From NCBI RefSeq assembly GCF_000337475.1, contig NZ_AOIT01000052.1, forward strand, positions 1 through 38,126: a DNA stretch of 38,126 nucleotides. Direction: 5' to 3'. Both the position numbers and the translations under genes were made by a program. Numbering within the stretch: position 1 is the stretch's first letter; each line of letters starts with the position of its first letter. Origin of the DNA: Natrinema limicola JCM 13563 (GTDB taxonomy: Archaea; Halobacteriota; Halobacteria; Halobacteriales; Natrialbaceae). Below the pieces are notes generated by a model. It was not told where the DNA came from and searched no databases. It saw only the letters and a list, made by a program, of their open reading frames with translations. Positions 24,250 to 33,600 of the stretch are shown here, piece by piece.

Positions 24250-25316
24250 ACGCGAGCACGGGCGATCCGACGGACGTCTCGCTCGAGGAGGCTCGAGACC
24301 TGCTGGTCGACCTCGTCTCGATTCCCTCGCCGACCCGCGAGGAACGCGAGGCAGCCAAACGACTCGTGGACTTCTTCGAGGCCCACGACCGTGAGGTCTG
24401 GATCGACGCGGTCGGGAACGTCCGCGCGCCGGCGGACGATTCCGTCCTTCTGACCTCCCACATCGACACCGTGCCGGGAGACATTCCCGTCGAGGTCGAG
24501 GACACCGGCGACGACGAGATTCTCTGGGGGCGTGGCAGCGTTGACGCGACGGGCCCACTCGCCGCGATGGCGGCTGCGGCCGTCCGAACCGGCGTGTCCT
24601 TCGTCGGTGTCGTCGGCGAGGAAGTCGACTCGAAGGGGTCGCGCTATCTGGTCGACGACCGGGAGAGCCCGCCGGACGCCGTCGTCAACGGCGAACCCTC
24701 CGGAGCCGACGGAATCACGCTCGGCTATCGCGGCTTGATCGCCGGCACGTACGTCGCGACAAGCGAGTCCGGCCATACCTCGCGGCCGGACCCGAACGCG
24801 ATCCAACACGCCGTTCGCTGGTGGTCGGCCGTCGAGGAGCGCTTCGAAGGCGACGAGTACGAACCGGTCTTCGAGCAAGTGACGACCAAGCCGGTCGACA
24901 TCGAAGGCGGCGTCAGCGAGGACGGTCTCTCCGTCGAGGCGACGATGGACGTCCAGTTGCGCGTCCCGCCGGCGCTCGACGTCGAGACCGTTCGCGAAGC
25001 CGCCGAAGCCGAACTCGAGGTCGGGACCGTCACCTGGAAGGACAAGGTGCCACCGGTGATGATGAGCCCGCGAACGGAGGTCGCCCGGGCGTTCCGCGTT
25101 GCCATCCGCAAGGAAGGCGACGATCCGCGTCTGGTGCGAAAGACCGGCACCAGCGACATGAACATCTACGCCGGGGCCTGGGACTGTCCGATGGTTACCT
25201 ACGGGCCCGGCAACTCAGACCTCGATCACGCACCCGACGAACGGCTCCCGTTGTCGGAGTTCGATCAGTCGGTGTCGATCTTAGAGCGTGTCGCGCGGAC
25301 GCTCAGTGAGAACTGA
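24246..25316 (+). CDS. argE: [LysW]-ornithine hydrolase (ArgE/LysK)
   Basis: A protein of 356 residues, M20 zinc peptidase-like. LLTSHIDTVPG carries the first metal His and Asp; GRGSVDATGPLAAM and VGEEVDSKGSRY follow with the bridging Asp and the catalytic and metal Glu residues. It releases ornithine from ArgW, recycling the carrier. It overlaps argD by four bases. It is followed 32 bp later by argF. Confidence 0.94.
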   Translation: MNASTGDPTDVSLEEARDLLVDLVSIPSPTREEREAAKRLVDFFEAHDREVWIDAVGNVRAPADDSVLLTSHIDTVPGDIPVEVEDTGDDEILWGRGSVDATGPLAAMAAAAVRTGVSFVGVVGEEVDSKGSRYLVDDRESPPDAVVNGEPSGADGITLGYRGLIAGTYVATSESGHTSRPDPNAIQHAVRWWSAVEERFEGDEYEPVFEQVTTKPVDIEGGVSEDGLSVEATMDVQLRVPPALDVETVREAAEAELEVGTVTWKDKVPPVMMSPRTEVARAFRVAIRKEGDDPRLVRKTGTSDMNIYAGAWDCPMVTYGPGNSDLDHAPDERLPLSEFDQSVSILERVARTLSEN

Positions 25317-25348
25317 CCACTAAGTATTCGCAGACGAGTTATTATACT

Positions 25349-26278
25349 ATGACGACAGATACGGACGAGACACAGCCGAGACATTTCCTCGACGTCGACG
25401 ACCTCTCCGAGGCGGAACTGTTCGCAGTTCTCGACAGAGCCGACGAATACAAACGCGCCGTCGAGAACGGCGAGGACCACGCCGACCTGTCCGGACAGAC
25501 CTTAGGGATGCTCTTCCAGAAGGCAAGCACTCGGACCCGCGTCTCCTTCGAGACGGGGATGACCCAACTGGGCGGGCACGCGATCTTCCTCGGGGAAGAC
25601 GACATCCAACTCGGGCGGGGCGAACCGCTGAAAGACACCTCGCGTGCGCTCTCACGATACGTCGACGCGGTGATGGCCCGCGTCTTCAAACACGAGAACG
25701 TCGAGGTGCTCGCCGAATACTCGTCGGTGCCGATCGTCAATGGGCTCACCGACGACGCCCACCCCTGCCAGACGCTCGCGGACCTCCAGACGATCCGCGA
25801 ACACGAGGACGGCCTCGAGGACGTCTCGGCGGCCTGGATCGGCGATGGCAACAACGTCGCCCAGTCGTTCGCGCTCGGCTGTGCCCTGACCGGCGTCGAC
25901 CTGACGATTGCAACGCCCGCGGGGTACGAAGTCGACGACGCCGTCTTAGAGCGCGCCCGCGACCTCGGCGGCGATCCGACGACCACGACCGATCCCATCG
26001 AGGCGGCCACCGACGCCGACGTCATCTACACGGACGTTTGGATCTCGATGGGTCAGGAAGACGAACGTGACGTTCGCATGAACGACTTCGAGGGCTTCCA
26101 GGTCTCTGCGGACTTGCTCGAGCACGCCCCCGAGGCCTCGGTGATGCACTGCCTGCCGGCTCACCGCGGCGAGGAGATCACTGACGACGTCGTCGAGGGC
26201 GACCAGTCGATCGTCTTCGATCAGGCCGAAAACAGGCTTCACGCCCAGAAGGCGTTGTTGAGCTGGTTGCTCGAGTAG
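25349..26278 (+). CDS. argF: Ornithine carbamoyltransferase
   Basis: A protein of 309 residues. The carbamoyl-phosphate site STRTRVSFE, HPCQTLADL, and the ornithine-binding HCLPAHRG are all present. It makes citrulline from ornithine and carbamoyl phosphate in the cytoplasm. A TATA-like TAAGTATT at 25321-25328 may give it a promoter of its own, weakly supported. The last 50 bases, from within the ENRLHAQKALLSW stretch through the stop, occur again at 26375-26424. Confidence 0.97.
   Translation: MTTDTDETQPRHFLDVDDLSEAELFAVLDRADEYKRAVENGEDHADLSGQTLGMLFQKASTRTRVSFETGMTQLGGHAIFLGEDDIQLGRGEPLKDTSRALSRYVDAVMARVFKHENVEVLAEYSSVPIVNGLTDDAHPCQTLADLQTIREHEDGLEDVSAAWIGDGNNVAQSFALGCALTGVDLTIATPAGYEVDDAVLERARDLGGDPTTTTDPIEAATDADVIYTDVWISMGQEDERDVRMNDFEGFQVSADLLEHAPEASVMHCLPAHRGEEITDDVVEGDQSIVFDQAENRLHAQKALLSWLLE
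26229..26278 (+). repeat. 50-bp direct repeat, copy 1 (end of argF)
   Basis: A perfect 50-bp repeat from AAAACAGGCTTCACGCCCAG through the argF stop. Copy 2 is at 26375-26424. The copies start 146 bp apart and are separated by 96 bp holding a terminator-like hairpin and T runs. The flanks of the two copies differ. Confidence 0.95.
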
Positions 26279-26283
26279 TCAGT

Positions 26284-26328
26284 CGATCACGAACGAAGTG
26301 AGTGATCGGTTTTTGGTCCAGATTTTTT
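26284..26328 (+). terminator. Terminator region after argF
   Basis: CGATCAC (26284-26290) pairs with GTGATCG (26302-26308), followed by T runs at 26310-26314 and 26323-26328. It probably ends the arginine cluster transcript. Confidence 0.55.
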
Positions 26329-26374
26329 CGTGAGTGGTGAGTGGAACGAACCCGAGCGAAAAAAGGTGGGCTGT

Positions 26375-26424
26375 AAAACAGGCTTCACGCCCAGAAGGCG
26401 TTGTTGAGCTGGTTGCTCGAGTAG
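26375..26424 (+). repeat. 50-bp direct repeat, copy 2 (orphan argF end)
   Basis: Identical to 26229-26278, including the in-frame TAG, but without an upstream argF body. It is a tail fragment only; the preceding DNA is A/T-run spacer. Confidence 0.95.
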
Positions 26425-26444
26425 CTGTTCGATCCCGCTTTTCC

Positions 26445-26912
26445 TTACTCGAGGGCTGCGTACACGATGCCGAGGACGAGTCCGTACGCGGCGTGGCCGA
26501 CGAGACTCTCGACAGCGATGTTCGGGACGGCAGGTGCCAGTTCGAACCCGACCGCCGAGAGCCAGATCGGCATCACGAAGACGGCGAGGACCAGCCAGAC
26601 CCCGACGCCGTAGCCGAGTCCAAGGAGTCCTGCCGTCGTCGGACTCGCGTCGGCGCGCCCCGTTGTGACGAGCAGCGCCGCGAAGACGACACCGATGACC
26701 GCGCCGTGGGAGAGGTGAACGATCGTTCCCGCAAGCCCGCCTTCGAGCCCATACATCGCTGGGATCGCCATCTCGAGGACGCCAGGCGTCTGGACCACCA
26801 TCATCGCGCCGAAGACGATCGCGCCGATGATACCGCCGACAGTTCCTGCCTGCCAGGGCTCGAGTGCCGTTTCAGTTCGTTCGGGTCGTTTGGTTACTGT
26901 CTCTGATGCCAT
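26445..26912 (-). CDS. Four-TM haloarchaeal membrane protein
   Basis: A protein of 155 residues. A polar N-terminus (about 20 residues) precedes four hydrophobic helices, with Gly-rich first and third helices and a conserved-looking IVHLSHGAVIGVVF. It resembles the DUF6789-type haloarchaeal family, sometimes misannotated as histidine kinase. It has no kinase motifs. The function is unknown. It converges on argF across the repeat region. Confidence 0.7.
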   Translation of the reverse strand: MASETVTKRPERTETALEPWQAGTVGGIIGAIVFGAMMVVQTPGVLEMAIPAMYGLEGGLAGTIVHLSHGAVIGVVFAALLVTTGRADASPTTAGLLGLGYGVGVWLVLAVFVMPIWLSAVGFELAPAVPNIAVESLVGHAAYGLVLGIVYAALE

Positions 26913-27095
26913 ATGACATCACACACTCTGGGTCAGTGTAGCGGTATCCCGGTTCGGGACTCGTCATGCACAGCCGGTTCCCGGCGCTCGGTTTTGCCTG
27001 TCGGGGGTCTTTGAATTGCCCGCAGCGACCGGAGGGCCCAGCAGTTGGAGCGATGATACGAAGTTTCTTTGGACCAGCGCACCCACTCTCACGCG

Positions 27096-27344
27096 ATGTC
27101 GAACCCGCTCCGGATCTCGGCTGGCGACCTCGAGGCGGATGCCATCATGGACGCGATCGAGGACGGACGACGGGTCGTGATTACGACGACAGCGGCACAG
27201 AGCGAGTACGAGGTGACGTTGCGATACGACGGCTCGGTGTACTACTGTGATACGCCGACGCGGCTCCACCGCCACGAGACCGAACGCGAAATGCGGACCT
27301 GCATCCGAAACATGGGCTACGGGGCAACAGCTGAGAATGCGTGA
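27096..27344 (+). CDS. Small hypothetical haloarchaeal protein, 82 aa
   Basis: It begins MSNPLRISAGDLEADAIMDA and continues with a short beta-type segment (RRVVITTTAAQSEYEVTLRY) and a CDTPTRLHRH stretch. It has two cysteines and several His. It is a compact soluble protein of unknown function. I chose the ATG at 27096; the upstream start adds nine unconvincing residues. It lies 69 bp before the TrmB-like regulator, same strand. Confidence 0.65.
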   Translation: MSNPLRISAGDLEADAIMDAIEDGRRVVITTTAAQSEYEVTLRYDGSVYYCDTPTRLHRHETEREMRTCIRNMGYGATAENA

Positions 27345-27379
27345 CGACGGCGCGGCTGCACGTTCCGGCTGGCCGTGAC

Positions 27380-27390
27380 GAGTATTTTGA
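27380..27390 (+). promoter_or_regulatory. TATA box of the TrmB-like regulator gene
   Basis: AGTATTTTGAC is centred about 29 bp before the ATG at 27414, predicting a leaderless mRNA and supporting this start over the upstream one. Confidence 0.5.
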
Positions 27391-27413
27391 CGTTCGCGGC
27401 CGTACGAGCCAGT

Positions 27414-27797
27414 ATGTCCGACACCCCCCAGCACCGCCTCGGGGAACTGATGGAGGAATCGAACCCCCAGTTCGAAACCGTACTGAGCTGCGTGTTCGGA
27501 ATCGGGGATCACGAGACTCGGACCTACTTGACACTGTATTCTCAACCCGGCAGTACGATCGAAGAGTTGGCCGCGACGCTCGAGCGAGACCGGAGTACGG
27601 TCAACCGCTCGCTGTCGACGCTGCACGAGCGGGACCTCGTTCGCCGGGATCGACGGTTGCTGGACGGTGGTGGGTACATTTACCAGTATACTGCGATCGC
27701 GCTGCCAGACGTCAAAGAGATGCTGCACGAAGCGCTGGACGTCTGGACGGCGACGGTTCACGACGTGATCGACGAGTTCGACGAGACGATCGAGTAA
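27414..27797 (+). CDS. TrmB-like winged-HTH transcriptional regulator
   Basis: A protein of 127 residues. A TrmB/MarR-type winged helix is at about 30-90 (HETRTYLTLYSQPGSTIEEL, then a recognition helix in RDRSTVNRSLSTLHERDLVRR), followed by a wing (LDGGGYIYQYTAI) and a C-terminal helix (KEMLHEALDVWTATVHDVID) for dimerisation. It lacks the sugar-binding domain of full TrmB. A cytoplasmic DNA-binding regulator with unknown targets; adjacent thrC is a possibility, without direct support. Confidence 0.8.
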   Translation: MSDTPQHRLGELMEESNPQFETVLSCVFGIGDHETRTYLTLYSQPGSTIEELAATLERDRSTVNRSLSTLHERDLVRRDRRLLDGGGYIYQYTAIALPDVKEMLHEALDVWTATVHDVIDEFDETIE

Positions 27798-27854
27798 CCC
27801 ACGTCATCGCCGAATCCACTCACTTTTTCCCTGTTGCATCCCTCCCATCCGATA

Positions 27855-29129
27855 ATGAGTCTCAGTCTCTCGGCCGAGCAGCCTGACGAACCCGCCGACG
27901 CCGACGATGGCGTCTGGCTCGAGTGCATCGAGTGTGGCGAGACGTTCGCTCCCTTCGACGACGTTCGCTACACCTGTGATGAGTGTGACGGACTGCTCGA
28001 GGTTCGCTACGCCGAGTTGCCGACGTTCGACGATTTCGAGGGCCACGGCGTCTGGCGGTATGCCGACGCGCTGCCCTTTGCAGAAGGCGTCTCGATTCAG
28101 GAGGGTGCGACGCCGCTGTATGAGGTTCCTCGTCTCGAGGAATCGATCGGTGTCGAGACGCTGCGGATCAAACACGAGGGGATGAACCCGACGGGCTCGT
28201 TCAAAGACCGCGGGATGACCGTCGGCGTCCGCGTCGCGAAGGAACTCGGCGTCGGTCGGCTGGCCTGTGCGTCGACCGGAAACACGAGCGCTGCACTGGC
28301 CGCCTACGGCTCCCGCGGCGGCATGGAGACGCTCGTCCTCCTGCCCGCAGGGAAGGTCGCCGCCGGCAAGATCGCTCAGGCGAGTCTCCACGGCGCGCGC
28401 ATTCTCGAGGTCGACGGCAACTTCGACGCCTGTCTCGACATCGTTCAGGAACTCGCCGCCAAGGGCGAGGCCTACCTGCTGAACTCGCTGAATCCCTTCC
28501 GCCTCGAGGGCCAGAAGACGATCGGCCTCGAGATTCTCGAGGGCTTCCTCGCCGATTACGACGCCGTTCCGGACCGGATCGTGCTGCCAGTCGGCAACGC
28601 GGGCAACACCTCAGCACTGTACAAGGCCTTCCGCGAACTCGTTCAGGCCGGCGAACTCGACGAGGACGACGTGCCCAAGCTGACGGGTGTGCAGGCCGAA
28701 GGCGCTGCCCCGATGGTCGAGGCGATCGAAAACGGCGCCGACGAAGTCCGGCGCTGGGACGATGTTGAGACGCGTGCAACCGCAATCCGGATCGGCAATC
28801 CGGTCAACGCACCCAAGGCCCTGCCCGGCATCCGCGAGACCGGTGGCACCGCGGTTGCGGTCTCCGACGAGGAGATCACCGAGGCCCAGCGCGACATCGC
28901 AGGTGAGGGAATCGGCGTCGAACCCGCCTCTGCCGCGTCGATCGCCGGCCTGCGCAAGCTCCGTGCCGAGGGAGTCGTTGACGACGATGAGCGCGTCGCC
29001 TGCCTGACGACGGGGCACCTGCTCAAAGACCCCGACGCTGCGGCCGCCGCCGGCAGCGAGCCCGAACCTGTGCCGGCCGACACTGCGGGCGTGCTCGCGA
29101 GCATCGCGAGCGAGCGCTCGTCGGAGTAG
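27855..29129 (+). CDS. thrC: Threonine synthase
   Basis: A protein of 424 residues, fold-type II PLP enzyme. An N-terminal zinc-ribbon-like CxxC pair (C24, C27, C41, C44) precedes the catalytic domain; the PLP Lys is K117 in NPTGSFKDRG. Further blocks are STGNTSAALAAYG and PVGNAGNTSALYKA. It converts O-phosphohomoserine to threonine. I chose the ATG at 27855; the ORF start 21 bases earlier adds seven residues with no support. A 9-bp hairpin follows the stop. Confidence 0.95.
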   Translation: MSLSLSAEQPDEPADADDGVWLECIECGETFAPFDDVRYTCDECDGLLEVRYAELPTFDDFEGHGVWRYADALPFAEGVSIQEGATPLYEVPRLEESIGVETLRIKHEGMNPTGSFKDRGMTVGVRVAKELGVGRLACASTGNTSAALAAYGSRGGMETLVLLPAGKVAAGKIAQASLHGARILEVDGNFDACLDIVQELAAKGEAYLLNSLNPFRLEGQKTIGLEILEGFLADYDAVPDRIVLPVGNAGNTSALYKAFRELVQAGELDEDDVPKLTGVQAEGAAPMVEAIENGADEVRRWDDVETRATAIRIGNPVNAPKALPGIRETGGTAVAVSDEEITEAQRDIAGEGIGVEPASAASIAGLRKLRAEGVVDDDERVACLTTGHLLKDPDAAAAAGSEPEPVPADTAGVLASIASERSSE

Positions 29130-29135
29130 TGAACC

Positions 29136-29158
29136 GCCTCGGGGTCACGCCCCGAGGC
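29136..29158 (+). terminator. Hairpin after thrC
   Basis: GCCTCGGGG pairs perfectly with CCCCGAGGC around a TCACG loop, six bases after the stop codon. No T run follows, so it may act as an RNA-stabilising 3' end rather than a terminator. Confidence 0.5.
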
Positions 29159-29300
29159 ACTCGCCTTGCTTATCTGTAGATCCGGGTGTGCTCGAGCACC
29201 TCTCGGAGTAACGTCCGTCGGGCGCACGACCCGCGTCAGACGTGTCTGACACCCGACTGACTGATCTTTTTCTCGCTCCCTGTGGACGTCCTATCGAGCC

Positions 29301-29636
29301 ATGTCCGCCGAACAGGCCGACTCCGTCTCTCCCGCTGACGACCGACACCAACCGATCATCGTCGACGACGCGCTCGAATCGACCGCCCCGCGTGACCGGT
29401 TGATCACCGATTCGACACACCACCCAGCGTTGCGTTCCGCTCGGATCGAACGGATACGACTCTCCGCTCGCATCGCCGTACTCGAGCGGGCACTCGAGAC
29501 AAGTAAGCGACGCCGACAGGCGATCGTCGACCAGTACGAACGACTGTTGGCTGAGCGGACGGATACGACGGGCCCCTCACCCTGCGAATCTCAATCGCAG
29601 TCACAGTCCGTACTGACGTGGCTCTTCGATCGATAG
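29301..29636 (+). CDS. Hypothetical coiled-coil protein, 111 aa
   Basis: An acidic N-terminus of about 45 residues is followed by a basic, heptad-like helix (RIERIRLSARIAVLERALET, then KRRRQAIVDQYERLL) and a Gln/Ser-rich tail ending VLTWLFDR. A coiled-coil or DNA/RNA-associated role is possible. No family is recognised. Confidence 0.6.
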   Translation: MSAEQADSVSPADDRHQPIIVDDALESTAPRDRLITDSTHHPALRSARIERIRLSARIAVLERALETSKRRRQAIVDQYERLLAERTDTTGPSPCESQSQSQSVLTWLFDR

Positions 29637-29682
29637 CTCTCTGCCGACTGTCGTTTCACGTCTCTCGTTCGTTCCTCTCTCC

Positions 29683-29700
29683 AATAGTTTAAATACTATT
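29683..29700 (+). promoter_or_regulatory. TFB promoter: TATA box inside an inverted repeat
   Basis: AATAGT (29683-29688) and ACTATT (29695-29700) are inverted arms around TTTAAAT (29688-29694), the likely TATA box, 39-45 bp before the ATG. Binding by a dimeric repressor here would block TBP. The predicted start leaves a leader of about 16 nt. Confidence 0.5.
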
Positions 29701-29732
29701 AGAATCAAATTGGATATAAGGGGAAATAACCA

Positions 29733-30626
29733 ATGGCAGATGCCGATACAGCACCGGACTGCCCCGAATGTGACGGCAGATTACGGAAGCAGGGCACGGA
29801 AATCGTCTGTGAGGAGTGTGGACTCGTCTCCGCGGAAGACGAGATCGATCGCGGCCCGGAGTGGCGGTCGTTCGAGGACGACGACTCCGATCCGAGACGA
29901 ACCGGGGCACCGCTGACTCGGTCGCGCCACGACCGTGGACTTTCAACGGAGATCGGATACGGCTCGCACGCAGGCACCAGCTCTCGTCTGACCGGCCGGA
30001 AACGGCGACAGATCGCTCGTCTTCGCCGCGAACACAACCGCGCACGGATCTCGTCGAAAGCCGAGCGAAATCAGGTGTACGGCTTTGCGGAAATCAGACG
30101 GCTCACTGCCTTGCTCTCGCTGCCGGAGTCCGTCAGAGAGCAGTCCTGTGCGCTGTTCGAATCCGCCCAGTCAGAGGGGCTCTTTCAGGGGCGTTCGCTC
30201 GAAGGATTTGCCGCCGCTGCGATCTATGCCACCTGTCGGACGCGCTCGATCGCCCGCACGATCGACGAAATCACTGCCGTTGCACGCGCTGACAATGCCG
30301 AACTCTCGGCTGCCTACGATGCGATGAACCGCGAGCTGGGGCTGCGGACGGGGCCGATCGACCCCGCACAGTATTTGCCACGCTTCGCTTCTGAACTCGA
30401 GCTCGGAACCGCCGTCGAGCGTCGCGCGCGAGAACACGTCGAGGCCCTACTCGAAGCGGGCCTGATCGGCGGTCGCAATCCCGGCGGCGTCGCTGCGGCC
30501 TGTCTCTACAAGGCGGCCGGAGAACGCGAGGCGTGGCCGTCGATCACACAGGCCGCCGCTGCCGAGGTCGCCGACGTCGCAGCAGTGACGATTCGGGCGA
30601 CCGTTACAAATATCGACGAGCTCTGA
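29733..30626 (+). CDS. tfb: Transcription initiation factor TFB
   Basis: A protein of 297 residues. The N-terminal zinc ribbon is C10, C13, C26, C29; the B-reader/linker region includes RGPEWRSF; two cyclin-like repeats follow (about 105-195 and 200-297), the second ending NPGGVAAACLYKAAGE. It recruits RNA polymerase to TBP-bound promoters. Haloarchaea carry several TFB paralogues with different roles; which one this is cannot be told here. It converges on the mcm gene (36 bp between the stops). Confidence 0.93.
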   Translation: MADADTAPDCPECDGRLRKQGTEIVCEECGLVSAEDEIDRGPEWRSFEDDDSDPRRTGAPLTRSRHDRGLSTEIGYGSHAGTSSRLTGRKRRQIARLRREHNRARISSKAERNQVYGFAEIRRLTALLSLPESVREQSCALFESAQSEGLFQGRSLEGFAAAAIYATCRTRSIARTIDEITAVARADNAELSAAYDAMNRELGLRTGPIDPAQYLPRFASELELGTAVERRAREHVEALLEAGLIGGRNPGGVAAACLYKAAGEREAWPSITQAAAAEVADVAAVTIRATVTNIDEL

Positions 30627-30662
30627 CGGCGGCTCGCTCAAAACGTCGCGAGACGACTCCGG

Positions 30663-33600
30663 TTACGTCGTCCGAAGCGTATCCGTACTCGGCTCGTAGA
30701 CCTCGCCTTTCTGTTTGAGCTTGTCGATCTCGTGTTCGGCTTTCGACTGGTCCATACCGACCTCTTCGGCGCGTTCGAGGACGATATCGACCGGCGCACC
30801 GTCGTCGTACTCCTCTTCGATGTCGCTGATGAGTCCTTTGAGGTTCTTGATCCGGTCGCGTTGGGATTTCGAGGTGCCGGCCTCGACGATGTCCGCGTCG
30901 AACTCGCCGGTTTCGGGATCGACGCCGATGTCCTGGAGACAGGAGCGAACGATTTCGACGGACTGTTCGGCATCGCGCTGCTCGACCGTGTCCGAGAGGC
31001 GAACACGGGCGCTTGCCTCCGCAAGTCGAACCAGTGCCTCGAGTTTCCGCGCCGTGACGGGAACGGCAGCGTCTTCGTCGGTCCCCTTCGACCGCAGATC
31101 GACGTAGAAGTCCCGAATCGTTGCTTGGGCTGCGTCGGTCATCCGCGGATGACAGTTCTGCTTGGCGTAGGCGATATATTTGCGCAGGAGTTCGGCGTCG
31201 ATCTCGGGATCGACCTGCTCGGTCATCTCCTCGATCTCGTCGTCACTGACCTCGAGGGAAGTCATCTCTTCTTGTTGTGTGGTCAACTCCCCTGCGTAAT
31301 TGGTCGTCAAGATGTGTTCTGCGAGATTCCGGTCTTTCTCCTCGTCGGGCTGGTCAGTGACCGTGAAAATCAGATCGAACCGCGAGATGAGCGCTGGCTC
31401 GAGGTCGATCTGCTCGCCGATCGGTTCGTACTGATCGAAGCGGCCGTACTTAGGGTTCGCGGCACCCAGCAGCGAACAGCGCGATTTGAGAGTGGCGTTG
31501 ATGCCAGCCTTCGAGACGGAGATTTTCTGCTGTTCTAAGGCCTCGTGCATGGCGGAACGGTCCTCGGAATTGTGGACGACCATCCCGTTCGCGATGAAGT
31601 TGTGTGTTCCCTCGACGGTAAGGTCATAGACGCGTGGCTGGTCTCGCGGTTCGATCTCCTCGAGAAGCGCCGATATCTGCTCTCGCTTCGCGTCGAATAA
31701 CGATTCACAGACGGACTGGACGGTATCGAAGTTGTCGACATCGACGGCTCCCGAGAACCACCGTGAGATCGTTGATCCTGCGACATCCATCTCCGCTGCC
31801 ACTTGCTGGAACGAGATGTCATACGTCTCGAGTTGCTCCTGTAATTCATCCCACGTTTTGGCTGGTTCGTCCGTTTCGAGCACGGAGCGCGCACGTTCTC
31901 GGATCGAATCGACGGTCGAAGCGCCGATTACATCCGCGAGTCGTTGTTCGAGAACTCGGATTCTGGTATCCGTGTGGTCGTGGGCAGCTACCGAGTGGAC
32001 TGCAGTGACACGACGCCATTTCACATCGCTCTCGATCAACTTCCGAAGCGGCTCGAGATCAACCGACGCAGGCGTTGCGAGTAATTCACGTAGCCGGTTT
32101 CGAACCAGCTCTCGAAGATCTTCACTATTCCCCCATCGAGCAGATACCTGTTGCTGAGAAAGCGGCAGTTCTGCAGCCACCTCTCTCTGAGAGACGTGGT
32201 ATCGCTCTCGGAGTTCTGCGAGACGTTCCCAGGACGTCTCGGAAGCGAGTTCGTCACGATTCTCGCTGGCTGCTGTTTTTCGCTCTTCGAACGTCTCGAG
32301 TATCGTTTCTGAGAGCCGAAGCGACGCGTTGGCATCTCCGTTTTCGAAGTTGCAGTAGGTCGCATCGCTCTGTAGCCCACACTCCGATTGATGGAGTCGG
32401 AGCGCACCACGTGCTTGTTCGAACAACTCACCACACTCGGGTAGCACGTCGAGAATCGTTCGAGTACCGGTCGTTCGGTCACAGGCCCGTTCCAGCGCAC
32501 GCTGCTTTCGATTCAGGGTGAATCCGATGTGTCGATCGAACGCTTCGAGTGAGTGATCGGACGTGATCGCGAGAACGAATAGGTCTCGCTTGCCGTCGCG
32601 GGTTCGCGTCTGTATCTGACTCGAGATGCCGAACTCGAGCAGGAGCATCTTCGTCCCGAGAAGAAGCTCGTAGCTCGAGGAGGAAATCTTGACGACTCGG
32701 GTATCGACTGTCCCCTCCGAATCTGCGAGCGCACGAATGAACGCCGCTTTCGTCTCACGGGATGCATTGGTTACCGCTTGGGGGAGTCGTTTCCCGTCGT
32801 ACGTCTCGAGGTTCGCGCCTGAATCGAGAAGGGCGTCGACGTATTGCTTCCCATGAACACGGATCGTTTCGACACCGTCATCCCGTTGCTCGCTCGGATG
32901 GCGAACAGTGTGTGTATCGAACGCCTCTTTGCACGCTGACTCGAAGTCATCCAGCAGTTCGTCTTCAGTGTTGGTAAAGCGGAATCCGTAGCTACCCGCT
33001 TCTCGGTCGTAGCAGACGTTCCCGTCACCGGCGATGTAACCCAAGATTGCGCCGTGAGCAGCGCTTATGTGACTGGGTTCTGCGTTCGTCTCAGCGGCGG
33101 GAAGGACGCTGACTCCACCATCGGTGAGTTCTGTCGGAACCGTCCCCGGCACGTACACCCAGTCATCTTCGCGAAGCTGCTGAGCTTGCCGTTCTTCGCG
33201 TTTGCCGTCCGCCAGAACGAAGAACGGGTGGTCTGCCGTCGTCGTGAGCTGTTCTCCGCTCTCCAGTTCGACGTTCCACAACTCATCCGGCGCGTTGTAC
33301 TCGTGGATCGCGAGAACGTCACGTTTGACGATAGCTCCGTCGTCAGTCATCGTCCAGACGTCCGCATCGACATCACGAATCGTCCGACCGTTCTCGAGGT
33401 CTTCGACCGACCCGTCTGCTATCGCGTCGTGTGCGAGTTCCCGAATCGGCTTGATCCCACTCCCGGTGTGTACCAAGGTATCTCCTGTGACACACCGCAT
33501 CTTATCGAGCTCGTCGACCGCTGCGATTCCCTGATCGGCGAGGACGAGCGCGCCAGCCTCGAGCGTCCACTGCTGGCCGTCCCCGAAGTCGTCGCGGACG

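Noticed and set aside
26964-27761. Minus-strand ORF of 265 aa
   Set aside because: It is antisense to the 82-aa protein and the TrmB-like regulator, both of which have good starts and family or promoter support.
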